Source of the DNA: an uncultured Clostridia bacterium
Lineage (GTDB): Bacteria > Bacillota > Clostridia > Christensenellales > UBA1242
Length of the DNA stretch: 64,000 nucleotides
Assembly (NCBI GenBank): GCA_934771475.1
Contig: CAKVMD010000001.1
Span: 1 to 64,000 of the forward strand
Reading direction: 5' to 3'
Shown here in pieces: positions 26,361 to 34,829 of the stretch (position 1 is the first letter of the stretch; the number at the start of each line of letters is the position of its first letter). The position numbers and the translations under genes were made by a program. The notes under the pieces were generated by a model, which was given only the letters and a program-made list of their open reading frames with translations, did no database searches and had not been told where the DNA came from.

Positions 26361-26807
26361 ATGGCAGACGAACAAAAAATGGAAGAAGTAGACCTTCTTG
26401 ATGTACTTTTAGATGAAAATAACAAAGAGCCTATCGTTTTTATGGACGAAACAGGCAAAAAACTTGCTTTTGAACAAGTTGCGGTTATTCCTTACGATGT
26501 AAGAAAAGAAACTAGATTGTATTGCGTTTTGAAACCAATCGATAAAATTGATGGAATCAATGATGACGAAGCAATCGTTTTCCTTGTTGACACTGATGAA
26601 GATGGCAACAGCGTAATCAAAGTCGAAGAAGATGAAGAAATTGCAATCGCAGTTTTTGACAAATACTATGACCTTCTTGAAGAAGCTCAAAAAGCAGAAA
26701 GAAAAACTACAAGAAAGACAACAAAAACCGCAGAAAAGAAACCAGCAGAGAAAAAATCAACAGAAAAGAAACCAGCAACTAAAAAAGCTGGCAAAAAAGC
26801 AGAGTAA
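26361..26807 (+). CDS. DUF1292 family protein with Lys-rich tail
   Basis: The 148-residue protein starts at ATG 26361 behind AAAAGGGG; a longer open frame from 26271 lacks a ribosome binding site and runs through the hairpin region. The front 100 residues are acidic and match DUF1292 (YrzB-like; PIVFMDETGKKLAFEQVAVIPYD and TRLYCVLKPID), a family found after ruvX in most Bacillota and of unknown function. The last 45 residues are a repetitive Lys/Ala/Thr/Pro tail (KKPAEKKSTEKKPATKK), not part of the family core. Confidence 0.85.
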   Translation: MADEQKMEEVDLLDVLLDENNKEPIVFMDETGKKLAFEQVAVIPYDVRKETRLYCVLKPIDKIDGINDDEAIVFLVDTDEDGNSVIKVEEDEEIAIAVFDKYYDLLEEAQKAERKTTRKTTKTAEKKPAEKKSTEKKPATKKAGKKAE

Positions 26808-26820
26808 AGTATTTTAAAAT

Positions 26821-26861
26821 AGACCTTTTGCCCAAGTTTAAGGGTGAGAGGTCTTTTTTTT
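26821..26861 (+). terminator. Terminator after the DUF1292 gene
   Basis: AGACCT at 26821 pairs with AGGTCT before a run of eight T's; an inner CCC-GGG pairing adds stability. Confidence 0.8.
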
Positions 26862-27057
26862 GCCTAACGAATATTAACCTCAGATATTGCTTAACAAACT
26901 AAAAAAGATTGTTTAAATTGCTTATTAAGGTGTTCAAATTTGTTATCCCAAAAATGGCTTTGAATTTGATAAAAGAAAGTATGTTTCAATGTATACTATC
27001 ACAACTTTTGAGCAAACTATTTTTAGCAAGTAAAACTTGCAAATAGGAGGGAAAGCA

Positions 27058-27240
27058 ATGCTTGGGAAGAATTCTAAATTAGGCAAGAAAGAAACAAGAA
27101 AAACTGCCAAAAGAAGTAATGTAGAAGCTTCTAGAGAACTTAAAACATGCAAATCATGTGATTCTAGAAACTGTGATTCAAGAAATTGTTCAAGCAAAAC
27201 AAACGCTTGTACAAGAAATTGCACAAGAAACTGTAAATAG
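27058..27240 (+). CDS. Cys-rich 60-residue peptide
   Basis: The peptide starts at ATG 27058 behind TAGGAGGGAAAG, a near-perfect ribosome binding site. The first 28 residues are basic (MLGKNSKLGKKETRKTAKRS). The last 30 hold seven cysteines in short repeats: CKSC, DSRNC, DSRNC, then CTRN and CTRNC ending in K. There is no signal peptide. A perfect terminator follows, so it is a single-gene transcript. It could bind metal or be a precursor of a modified peptide, but no maturation enzyme lies nearby. It differs from the SCIFF peptide pattern as I know it. Confidence 0.75.
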   Translation: MLGKNSKLGKKETRKTAKRSNVEASRELKTCKSCDSRNCDSRNCSSKTNACTRNCTRNCK

Positions 27241-27247
27241 TTTCAAC

Positions 27248-27283
27248 AAAAAAGATATGCTCATTTTTGCATATCTTTTTTTT
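27248..27283 (+). terminator. Strong terminator after the Cys-rich peptide
   Basis: AAAAAAGATATGC (27248-27260) pairs perfectly with GCATATCTTTTTT (27269-27281) over an eight-base loop. Confidence 0.9.
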
Positions 27284-27330
27284 CGTTTTGGTTGATTTAG
27301 TTATTACTTTTTATCTATAAAATTAAAATA

Positions 27331-28074
27331 TTATAGTTTTGAGAAAGTCAATGTGATTGTTTTTGAGGAATTTTCACCATAGGTGCCCGTCATGGTGAAG
27401 TTACTTGATGTTATTTCACTTTCAGAAGCATTTTTAAAATCGCAATTTTTAGATAAAGCAGTAGTGAAACTTGCATAGTAAACATTTGTGCTTGTGTTTG
27501 TTGTGGCGGTGATTTTTGCGCTAAAACGATAAGTTATATCTTGTCCTAGTTTACCGAAATAGTATACCTTGTTTGTAGTAATAGGGGTTTCTGTGCCAGA
27601 TGCCAAACCATTTGGAAGAACAATGCTGTTACCTGTTTGTTCGTCTAGGATATCTTGTCTTGTCCAAGTTATTTCTAGGCTTGAAACTATTTCATCTGTC
27701 TTTACGCTTGTTAGGGTTGCATACAACATATTTTGATAATTATCGCCATCTCTAAAAATTGCGGTGTAAGCGCCGGCTGTATCTTTTCCGTAAACTAGTG
27801 TTAGGGAAGAGGCTTTTTCATTATCGCCACTAACAATTTCTTGGTTGTTTTTCACCCAGCATACAAAAGAGCCACTTCTTTCCTTCGCTTTTAGTGTAAT
27901 TAAAGTGCCTTCAATTTTTTCATTATTATTGTCCATTCCTTCGACAACTCCAAGAAGTGTGTCGCTTGACGATGCCGTGATAAGATAATTTGATTTAATA
28001 GTGCAAGCAAACATAACTGTGCAAGGAATTAAACATAATAGAAGTGCTAGACCCAAAAATCTGATTTTCTTCAT
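27331..28074 (-). CDS. Secreted or lipid-anchored protein, InlB-repeat-like
   Basis: The 247-residue protein begins with a signal peptide (MKKIRFLGLALLLCLIPCTVMFAC). The Cys at residue 24 could be lipidated, but MFAC is a poor lipobox, so secretion or lipoprotein both remain possible. Residues about 35-110 read like one divergent InlB B-repeat (VCWVKNNQEIV and GAYTAIF), a beta-grasp module of surface proteins. The rest is Thr/Ser-rich and beta-rich. The gene is transcribed alone, against the trend of its neighbours, from its own promoter, with AGAGG before the ATG. Function unknown. Confidence 0.65.
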   Translation of the reverse strand: MKKIRFLGLALLLCLIPCTVMFACTIKSNYLITASSSDTLLGVVEGMDNNNEKIEGTLITLKAKERSGSFVCWVKNNQEIVSGDNEKASSLTLVYGKDTAGAYTAIFRDGDNYQNMLYATLTSVKTDEIVSSLEITWTRQDILDEQTGNSIVLPNGLASGTETPITTNKVYYFGKLGQDITYRFSAKITATTNTSTNVYYASFTTALSKNCDFKNASESEITSSNFTMTGTYGENSSKTITLTFSKL

Positions 28075-28094
28075 AAATTTACCTCTTTTATTTT

Positions 28095-28123
28095 ATTATC
28101 TTTATTTTTCGCTTTTTTGTCAA
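28095..28123 (-). promoter_or_regulatory. Promoter for the secreted protein gene
   Basis: On the minus strand TTGACA (plus 28118-28123) and GATAAT (plus 28095-28100) are 17 bases apart. Confidence 0.6.
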
Positions 28124-28198
28124 ATTATTTATCTCAAATTTTATTTTTGATGAGTATTTTTTCTATCCTTGCATAGAATATGCTTGAAAGGAGTGGAC

Positions 28199-28963
28199 AT
28201 GTGGGAATACAGCCTCAATATTAAAGAAGAAAATAAGGCTCTGGCAAGTTTTGTTTACAATTCCATGTCGAAATTTGTAGAAAATAATCGTGGAGTGGTT
28301 ACAAGCCACGAGGAAAATGGATATATAAAAGTTTTGATTGCTGTAAAAAGCTATTTTGTTGACCAAATAAAGAGCGAAGTTGCAAGCCTTATTATTGACG
28401 CAATTTGCTACAACTTTAAAGAGCGTTTTCTTGACCGATTTCTTATTCTTCGCGGGTTGGATGAAATGGGAATGGGAGCATTTAAAAAAGCACTTTTAAA
28501 TTTTGACAAGGAAACCGACCGATTTATGGTTAAAAAGGCCCTTATTTTGGATGGCGAACTATATCTTGAATCCTTTTTTGATTTCAGACTTAAATCTTTG
28601 CAAAACAAGTGGCAAGAACTAGTTGATTTATCAAATGAAAACAGAGAATTTCTTTTGTCGAGTGAAAGTTTTATAGATTTGTTAAAATTTTTAGTCGATA
28701 ATTTAGATATATGCGAAGATGAAATCAGCATTTTTAAAGAAAACGGGGAGTACAAAATCTTTTTGAACGGAGAAAACATCTCAATTAGCCCTGTCAGTGA
28801 AGATAATATTGTCTCATCAGTTATTGACCTTTCACCGCAAAAGATAAATTTATACTTCAAAGAGTCAAGCAAAGCCATATTTTTGCTAGAAAAAATCTAT
28901 GAGGAGCGAATTACGGTCAATAAACCTGCATACAATGTTCAAAAAATTACTGGGAGAGCGTAA
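28199..28963 (+). CDS. ytxC: Sporulation protein YtxC
   Basis: The 254-residue protein is called YtxC from its general pattern and its place just before thrS, where ytxC lies in many spore-forming Bacillota. It is soluble and mostly helical; LIIDAICYNFKERFLDRFL is a recognisable segment. The start is ATG 28199 behind GAAAGGAGTG; an upstream in-frame ATG at 28169 lies before that site. Its exact role in sporulation is unknown. Weak sequence conservation in this family lowers certainty. Confidence 0.7.
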   Translation: MWEYSLNIKEENKALASFVYNSMSKFVENNRGVVTSHEENGYIKVLIAVKSYFVDQIKSEVASLIIDAICYNFKERFLDRFLILRGLDEMGMGAFKKALLNFDKETDRFMVKKALILDGELYLESFFDFRLKSLQNKWQELVDLSNENREFLLSSESFIDLLKFLVDNLDICEDEISIFKENGEYKIFLNGENISISPVSEDNIVSSVIDLSPQKINLYFKESSKAIFLLEKIYEERITVNKPAYNVQKITGRA

Positions 28964-28980
28964 AATATTTATTAAATCAG

Positions 28981-29009
28981 TTGACAACAGGAACTTTTAA
29001 GAGTAAAAT
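28981..29009 (+). promoter_or_regulatory. Promoter of the thrS T-box transcript
   Basis: TTGACA at 28981-28986 and TAAAAT at 29004-29009 are 17 bases apart, right before the T-box. Confidence 0.75.
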
Positions 29010-29219
29010 GGTCTTAAACTTGGAGCGGAAGACAAGTAGGAACATTTGATGCGTCCAGAGAAAGATTGGTTGGTGAAAAATCTTGGCTAAAATGTGAACC
29101 GAAACCACTTGCGCAGAGAAAAGTTCTCAAATGAGTGGCACAATATGTGCAAATAAGGTGGAACCGCGGTCTAAAACATCGTCCTTAAATACAAGGAAAC
29201 TTGTCTTTAAGGATTTTTT
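29010..29219 (+). ncRNA. T-box leader of thrS
   Basis: This leader senses uncharged tRNA-Thr and controls thrS by antitermination. The conserved T-box AAGGTGGAACCGCGG is at about 29156-29170. A likely specifier is ACC (Thr) in the segment GTGAACCGAAAC near 29092-29103, in a typical stem I. The terminator stem pairs TCCTTAAA with TTTAAGGA (29182-29213), then TTTTTT. When tRNA-Thr is charged, transcription stops here. Confidence 0.92.
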
Positions 29220-29248
29220 GTTTTAAGGGCAAGAAAAAGGAGGAAATT

Positions 29249-30988
29249 ATGGAAATTAAAAAGGAAAAAGACGAACAACTCGAAATCGCAAGACATTCTC
29301 TTGCTCATGTGCTTGCAAAAGCGCTTATGGAACTTTATCCAACAACAAAACTTACTATTGGTCCTGCTATTGAGGACGGGTTTTATTATGACATTGACCT
29401 TGATAAATCAATTACCCAAGACCAGTATGACGTAATTGAAAAGAAGATGAGAGAAATACTTAATAAGGGTGAAAACTTTGTTAGAAAGGAAGTTTCTAGG
29501 GAAGAGGCTCTTAAACTTTTTGCTGGCAACGAATACAAAACAGAAATTATCAATGAATTGCCAGAGGATGCGGTTGTAACAATTTATTATACCGGGGATG
29601 ACTTCTTTGACCTTTGCAGAGGCCCTCATGTTGAAAGTACAAGAAACCTTCAAAACTATGGATTTAAGATTAAAACAGTAAATGGTGCCTATTGGAGAGG
29701 GGATGAAAAGAACAAAATGCTCCAAAGAGTTTATGTAAACGCTTTCAAAACTAAAAAGGACCTTGCTGACTATCTCAATATGCAAGAGGAAGCCAAGAAG
29801 AGAGACCACAGAAAACTTGGAAGAGATTTAAAGCTTTTTATGATTTCACCTGAGGGGCCTGGTTTCCCATTCTATCTTCCAAACGGAATGATTGTAAGAA
29901 ATCTTCTTATAGATTATTGGAGAGAACTTCATAGAGAGGCAGGTTATCAAGAAATCATGACTCCAATCATGCTTAATCGTCATCTTTGGGAGACTTCTGG
30001 GCACTGGGATCACTATAAAAACAATATGTATTTGTCAACAATAGATAATGAAACTTATGCTATCAAACCTATGAATTGTCCTGGTGGGGTGCTTGTTTAT
30101 AAAAATGAACCACATTCATACAAAGACCTTCCACTTCGCCTTGGTGAACTTGGTCAGGTACATAGATACGAAAAATCTGGCGAACTTGGCGGTCTTTTAA
30201 GAGTTAGAAGTTTCACGCAAGATGATGCGCACATTTTCATGACTCCAAGCCAAATTAAAGGTGAAATTGAGAATGTCGTAAGACTTATCGATAAGGTTTA
30301 TAATGTATTTGGTTTCAAATATCAAATTGAACTCTCAACTCGTCCAGAAAACAGTATGGGTAGTGATGAGGATTGGGAACTTGCAACGCAAGGACTTATT
30401 AGCGCGCTTGATGACCTTGGAAGAGATTATGTTATCAATGAAGGCGATGGTGCTTTCTATGGTCCTAAAATTGATTTCCACCTTACAGACGCTATTGGCA
30501 GAACTTGGCAATGCGGAACTATCCAACTTGATTTTCAACTTCCTCAAAGATTTGAACTTGAATATGTTGGTGATGATGGTCAAAAACATAGACCAATCAT
30601 GATTCACCGCGTTATTTACGGGTCTCTTGAAAGATTTATTGGTATGCTTATTGAAAACTTTGCTGGTGCATTTCCTCTTTGGCTTGCTCCTGAGCAAGTA
30701 AGAGTCCTTACGCTTACAGAAAAAAATAATACTTACGGAAAAGAAATCAAAGACAAACTTTTCAACCTTGGATTTAGAGTTACACTTGACGACAGAAACG
30801 AAAAAATTGGTTATAAGATTAGAGAGGCTTCAAGTATGAAAATTCCTTACCTTATTATTGTAGGGGATGAAGAAGAAAGCAATAAAACAATTTCTATTCG
30901 TGGAAGAGGCTTTGAAAACAAATCTGGACTTAATTTGTCAGATTTTATCGATAGACTTCAAAATGAGGTTAAAACAAAGAAAATTTAG
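29249..30988 (+). CDS. thrS: Threonyl-tRNA synthetase lacking the TGS domain
   Basis: The 579-residue enzyme charges tRNA-Thr. It starts with ATG 29249, set by AAGGAGG at about 29237. The N-terminal TGS domain (about 60 residues) is absent: the protein opens directly with the editing domain, whose HSLAH (H16, H20) and CRGPHV are seen. Catalytic class II motifs follow, including MNCPGG, SFTQDDAHIFM and the ATP-binding IHRVIYGSLERFIG, then the anticodon-binding domain from about 475. The frame cannot be extended upstream into a TGS, as it would run into the T-box terminator. Confidence 0.93.
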   Translation: MEIKKEKDEQLEIARHSLAHVLAKALMELYPTTKLTIGPAIEDGFYYDIDLDKSITQDQYDVIEKKMREILNKGENFVRKEVSREEALKLFAGNEYKTEIINELPEDAVVTIYYTGDDFFDLCRGPHVESTRNLQNYGFKIKTVNGAYWRGDEKNKMLQRVYVNAFKTKKDLADYLNMQEEAKKRDHRKLGRDLKLFMISPEGPGFPFYLPNGMIVRNLLIDYWRELHREAGYQEIMTPIMLNRHLWETSGHWDHYKNNMYLSTIDNETYAIKPMNCPGGVLVYKNEPHSYKDLPLRLGELGQVHRYEKSGELGGLLRVRSFTQDDAHIFMTPSQIKGEIENVVRLIDKVYNVFGFKYQIELSTRPENSMGSDEDWELATQGLISALDDLGRDYVINEGDGAFYGPKIDFHLTDAIGRTWQCGTIQLDFQLPQRFELEYVGDDGQKHRPIMIHRVIYGSLERFIGMLIENFAGAFPLWLAPEQVRVLTLTEKNNTYGKEIKDKLFNLGFRVTLDDRNEKIGYKIREASSMKIPYLIIVGDEEESNKTISIRGRGFENKSGLNLSDFIDRLQNEVKTKKI

Positions 30989-30999
30989 TTGTTTTCATT

Positions 31000-31027
31000 T
31001 TGAAAATTAAATTCTTTATGCTAAAAT
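31000..31027 (+). promoter_or_regulatory. Promoter for yajC
   Basis: TTGAAA at 31000-31005 and TAAAAT at 31022-31027 are 16 bases apart, in the thrS-yajC gap. Confidence 0.5.
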
Positions 31028-31052
31028 GGGCATATCTTAATAGGAGGAATAA

Positions 31053-31466
31053 ATGGGAGCAACACAAATTATACTGCTTTGCACGATTGTCATTTTGGTG
31101 GTTATGTATCCAATTCTTACAAGGATTAGAAACAAAAAAGACATTGAAAAATTACAACAGCAAACTGACAACTTGAAAGTGGGGACAAAGGTTTTAACAA
31201 CAAGTGGTATTTATGGTACAGTTGTAGAATTACGTGAAGAAAACGAGCGCACTCTTGTTGTTATTGAAACAGGCTCAAAAGATAAAAAAGGCTATCTTGC
31301 CATTGAGGCGTTTGCAATTTATACTATTTTTGATGAAGTTAAACCAGTCGAAAAATTGCCGGCAGAAACAAAACCTGCGGACATTGAAGTAGAGGCAAAC
31401 AAATTAAACAAAACTTTGGAAAAAACGGAAGCAAAGGTCGAAAAGAAGCAAAAACAAGAAAAATAA
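31053..31466 (+). CDS. yajC: Preprotein translocase subunit YajC
   Basis: The 137-residue protein has one membrane span (about residues 5-22) followed by RIRNKKDIEKL and the conserved LKVGTKVLTTSGIYGTVVEL, typical YajC. It assists the SecYEG-SecDF translocase. The C-terminal 40 residues are a charged Lys/Glu tail. secD and secF follow after one membrane protein gene, the usual setting. Confidence 0.93.
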   Translation: MGATQIILLCTIVILVVMYPILTRIRNKKDIEKLQQQTDNLKVGTKVLTTSGIYGTVVELREENERTLVVIETGSKDKKGYLAIEAFAIYTIFDEVKPVEKLPAETKPADIEVEANKLNKTLEKTEAKVEKKQKQEK

Positions 31467-31481
31467 ACGCGTTTTGAAAAT

Positions 31482-31510
31482 AAAAAGAGGGGGTGATGCC
31501 TCTCTTTTTT
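31482..31510 (+). terminator. Terminator after yajC
   Basis: An 11-pair stem with one G-U pair joins 31482-31492 to 31499-31509 over a six-base loop, with T's in the 3' arm. Confidence 0.8.
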
Positions 31511-31604
31511 GTTGTAACAAGTCCACTTTGTCATTTTTCGTAAATATAAAACATAATTTAAAACATAGAAAGTAAATGTATATTTTGTTTTAAAGGAGTC
31601 AAAC

Positions 31605-32021
31605 ATGAAAATGAAAGCAAAATCACAAAAAATAAAGCATATTGAAAATCCATTCTTGGGTGGAGTAGTAAAAGGAACGCTGATTGCGCTTTGTGTTTCA
31701 CTTGTGCTAGTGCTCGTGTTTGCTTTTCTTTTAAAATTTACAAACATTCCAGATAGCGCTATTGCACCAATAAACCAAGTTATTAAAGGCGTAAGTATAT
31801 TTTTAGGCGTTTTCTTGGGACTTAAAAAAATTAAAGAATTAGGACTTGTAAGTGGGCTTTTGATTGGACTTATTTACACTGTTTTGGCTTTTATTGTGTT
31901 TTCAATTTTGGCTGGCTCATTTACTTTTAATCTGTCGCTTTTAACTGATATGATATTCGGCGCAGTTATTGGTGCCATTTGCGGTATTATTTGTGTGAAT
32001 ATCAAAAAAAGTAGTAATTAA
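31605..32021 (+). CDS. TIGR04086 family membrane protein
   Basis: The 138-residue protein has four hydrophobic segments at about residues 22-45, 58-72, 80-103 and 112-132. The layout and the position between yajC and secD match the TIGR04086 family (YrzE in Bacillus), whose role is not known. The N-terminal 20 residues are basic and soluble. It has an AAAGGAG site before the ATG. Confidence 0.75.
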   Translation: MKMKAKSQKIKHIENPFLGGVVKGTLIALCVSLVLVLVFAFLLKFTNIPDSAIAPINQVIKGVSIFLGVFLGLKKIKELGLVSGLLIGLIYTVLAFIVFSILAGSFTFNLSLLTDMIFGAVIGAICGIICVNIKKSSN

Positions 32022-32034
32022 AACCTCTTTTTGA

Positions 32035-32064
32035 TTGACAAATGTCCTTTTAATTCTTTATAAT
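32035..32064 (+). promoter_or_regulatory. Promoter for secD-secF
   Basis: TTGACA at 32035-32040 and TATAAT at 32059-32064 are 18 bases apart. Confidence 0.7.
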
Positions 32065-32116
32065 AGATGAGTAATGGATAGTGTTTGCTCTGGCAAACCG
32101 AATAAAAGGACTTTTC

Positions 32117-33487
32117 ATGTTAAGAAAACACTCAATAATTAAATATGTGCTTTTGGCATTGCTCGCAATTATCGGCGTGGTTCTTTGCGTTGTGCCATTC
32201 AATGTGCCAGGTTCAACAGACAAGTATAATAGTTTGGTTGGCTCTATTGAAAAAGATTTTGAACTTCGTGGTGGAGTTAGCGCAATCTATGTTTTAGACG
32301 GAACTAACAATGCCGACAAAATTGACGAAAACCTATATAAACTTAAAAAAGTCATTGATTACGATGGAGTAAAAAATTACTCTATTTATCGTCAAGGAGA
32401 AAATAAAATTAGATTTGATGTGGCTGGGGCAACCGAAACAGACACAATTTTTTCTAATATCGAAAGTGGGAAAGCGTTAAGTGTTACCCTTGAAAAAGTT
32501 AGTGATACAGTAACAAACCCTAAGGTTTATGTAACCAGTGCTGATGTTGACCATGCTTATGGCAACTATGATTCAACTGGTTCATCTTATGGCGTACAAA
32601 TTGAATTTGCAAGTGATACAAACATAAAAAAGATGAAAGATGAAGCAGGAGTTTTAGGGGATGAAACTGCATATATTTATGTCGGCGAAATGACTAGCGA
32701 TAATTTGCTTGCCGAAGTCAGCGTTAACGATTTTAGTAAAAACATTTTTGTAACTGCTGTTTCGGGAAGTGGTTATTCTACATCGTCATATTCAAGTTGC
32801 AGAGAGATTGCTTATGCAATAACTGGTGGAGTGTTCGGAAAGACACTTTCTCTTGAAGAGGCTTGTTATATTTCACCTATGCTTGGCAGACAAACCCTTT
32901 TACTTCTTGGAATTTCAAGCCTTGTAATTGTCCTTTTGGCATTTGCATTTATGTGGGTTAGATATGGAGATTTGGGGCTTATTTCAATTCTTTCACTTAC
33001 ATTTTTCTTAATTCTTGATATTTTCTTGCTTCAATCTATTCCTGGAATTGTGCTCAATATAAACGGATACTTTGGTGCTCTATTAGGGTTCGTTGTAGCT
33101 GTACTTTCACATATTATGCTTATTGAAAAGATACGCAAAGAGTACGCAATAGGCAAGAAAATTCATCTCGCTTGCAAAGGGGGATTTAAAGGTTCTTTGT
33201 GGCAAATCCTTGACACTCATTTTATGCTTGCCCTTGCTGGACTTTTAATTTGGATTGTGGCACCATTAAGCCTTAAAGTGTTTGGGGTTACTTTGCTTAT
33301 CGCTTTACTCGTTTCTGCTTTTGCAGTTGAGGGACTCATGAGATTTTTCATAAAAACTTATCTTCCAATTAATGCAAGCGATGCAAAACGTATGCATTTA
33401 TATCGCGATGCAAATGTAGTGGAAATTAAAGAAGAGGAAGAAGTTGTTGCTCCTATCGAAGTAGAAGGAGGGGAAACAAATGAATAG
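32117..33487 (+). CDS. secD: Protein translocase subunit SecD
   Basis: The 456-residue protein helps pull proteins across the membrane using the proton gradient. The first span (about 10-30), a large outside domain starting ELRGGVSAIYVLDG, and five closely set C-terminal spans are typical. I start it at ATG 32117 behind AAAAGGAC; a frame is open from 32081. It overlaps secF by eight bases. Sequence is divergent but topology and order are clear. Confidence 0.9.
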   Translation: MLRKHSIIKYVLLALLAIIGVVLCVVPFNVPGSTDKYNSLVGSIEKDFELRGGVSAIYVLDGTNNADKIDENLYKLKKVIDYDGVKNYSIYRQGENKIRFDVAGATETDTIFSNIESGKALSVTLEKVSDTVTNPKVYVTSADVDHAYGNYDSTGSSYGVQIEFASDTNIKKMKDEAGVLGDETAYIYVGEMTSDNLLAEVSVNDFSKNIFVTAVSGSGYSTSSYSSCREIAYAITGGVFGKTLSLEEACYISPMLGRQTLLLLGISSLVIVLLAFAFMWVRYGDLGLISILSLTFFLILDIFLLQSIPGIVLNINGYFGALLGFVVAVLSHIMLIEKIRKEYAIGKKIHLACKGGFKGSLWQILDTHFMLALAGLLIWIVAPLSLKVFGVTLLIALLVSAFAVEGLMRFFIKTYLPINASDAKRMHLYRDANVVEIKEEEEVVAPIEVEGGETNE

Positions 33488-34505
33488 TGTAAATAATTTA
33501 GAAAAACGCATGTTGAATTCGCGTTTTAGCGCAAATAAAAATTTCTTATATTTTCTTATTGTGCCACTTGTAATATTGCTTATTGGAGCGATTTTGCTCT
33601 GCACTTGTGGGTATAATCTTGGCTATGATTTTACTGGCGGAACAACATTCAGAATGTTTGTTAACAAAGATAACGCTATCATAACTACGGTAGACAATTA
33701 TGACCTTGAAAAAACTGACGATTATAACAAAGTTTACAACAAAGTTGCTAACATTGTGAATGAAAACAAGGGTAAAATTGTCTCTTATACAACCACTGGG
33801 ATGACCGTGCTTGAATATAATATTTTTGACGGGCAGGCGATAGAGGTTACTTTCCAAAATTCTTCAACTAAAAAAGAAGAAATTGAGTTGCAAAATGAAG
33901 CAATCAGAGAAACTATCATTGATACATTTGGATTAACTAGTTTTGATAAAACAGTAAGCGATTTTGATATTGTTGGTCAAAAAACATCTTCAAATTGGGT
34001 AACTGCCCTTGTTTGCAGCGCAATTCTTGCATTTGTTGCGGGTGTAATTTACATTATGGCGCGTTATAACGCTTCCGCATCGCTTGTGGGAATAATATTG
34101 CTGGCATTTGATATGTTTATGATGCTCAGTCTTATGCTTATTTGCAGAGTTCCAATCAACATGACACTTGGCGGAATTGTTTTGGCGACAACCCTTATGT
34201 CATTATTTAACCTATTTGCTTTTTATTACAAAGCGAGTGAGGGGCACAAGAATGGAAAATTTGAAAAAATGAGAAACGCAGAGATTGCAGATAAAATCAC
34301 AAATGAAAGTTCTTTCATAAAAACCATGATTTATGCGGTTTTGGCTGTTATTCTGTTGGTGCTTGTCATCGTTTCTACAAATGGAGTTAGATTTACAGCG
34401 CTTGGAATTTTGCTTGGACTTATAGTAACATACTATAATTCACAATTTATACTGCCTTCACTTTTCACAGTTTTTTACAAGAAAAGAAAGAAGAAAAGAG
34501 TTTAA
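33480..34505 (+). CDS. secF: Protein translocase subunit SecF
   Basis: The 341-residue partner of SecD has a first span, the motif LGYDFTGGTTFR right after it, an outside domain and five spans at the end. The ATG at 33480 has GGAGGGGAAAC in the secD end, so the two are coupled. A strong terminator follows. Confidence 0.92.
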   Translation: MNSVNNLEKRMLNSRFSANKNFLYFLIVPLVILLIGAILLCTCGYNLGYDFTGGTTFRMFVNKDNAIITTVDNYDLEKTDDYNKVYNKVANIVNENKGKIVSYTTTGMTVLEYNIFDGQAIEVTFQNSSTKKEEIELQNEAIRETIIDTFGLTSFDKTVSDFDIVGQKTSSNWVTALVCSAILAFVAGVIYIMARYNASASLVGIILLAFDMFMMLSLMLICRVPINMTLGGIVLATTLMSLFNLFAFYYKASEGHKNGKFEKMRNAEIADKITNESSFIKTMIYAVLAVILLVLVIVSTNGVRFTALGILLGLIVTYYNSQFILPSLFTVFYKKRKKKRV

Positions 34506-34525
34506 TCAAAATTAAAAAATAGTTT

Positions 34526-34558
34526 AAAAGTGAGTGTTTTATTGGCACTCACTTTTTT
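34526..34558 (+). terminator. Terminator after secF
   Basis: AAAAGTGAGTG (34526-34536) pairs perfectly with CACTCACTTTT (34546-34556) over a nine-base loop, with T's. Confidence 0.9.
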
Positions 34559-34636
34559 CAAATGCGCAAATTTTGAGCTTGTTTAAGATTTGCTTCACAT
34601 AGATAATATTTATCTCATTAATATATCCTTAAATGC

Positions 34637-34665
34637 TTGACAAAGGAGCGCGAGTTTGTTATAAT
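34637..34665 (+). promoter_or_regulatory. Consensus promoter for rpsB-tsf
   Basis: TTGACA at 34637-34642 and TATAAT at 34660-34665, 17 bases apart, are both full consensus. Confidence 0.9.
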
Positions 34666-34829
34666 TACTTCGTCATTGGACAATAAGCACTCATAATATA
34701 TTCAGTTGCAGTTGCCTAAAATTCTTATGTGAAAAGCGATATAAGCATAATGATAAAGGATAATCCTGAGGTCGCAACTTGGAGCGAGAAAATTATGGGG
34801 AAGGACAAAAACAAAAGGAGGAAATTAAA
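34666..34829 (+). promoter_or_regulatory. Long structured leader of rpsB (candidate S2 leader)
   Basis: About 155 transcribed bases lie between the promoter and rpsB, long for this genome. AGTTGC near 34707-34716 can pair with GCAACT near 34775-34780, enclosing about 60 bases. S2 commonly controls its own operon by binding the leader RNA, so an autoregulatory element is likely. The exact fold is not established here. A 17-codon in-frame extension from 34779 is part of this leader, not of rpsB. Confidence 0.55.

Noticed and set aside
29201..29248. TTG start giving thrS 16 more residues
   Set aside because: It lies inside the T-box terminator stem; AAGGAGG points to ATG 29249.
31319..31747. 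142-residue minus-strand frame across the yajC terminator
   Set aside because: Covers the yajC end and the terminator on the opposite strand; no start site or recognisable domain.
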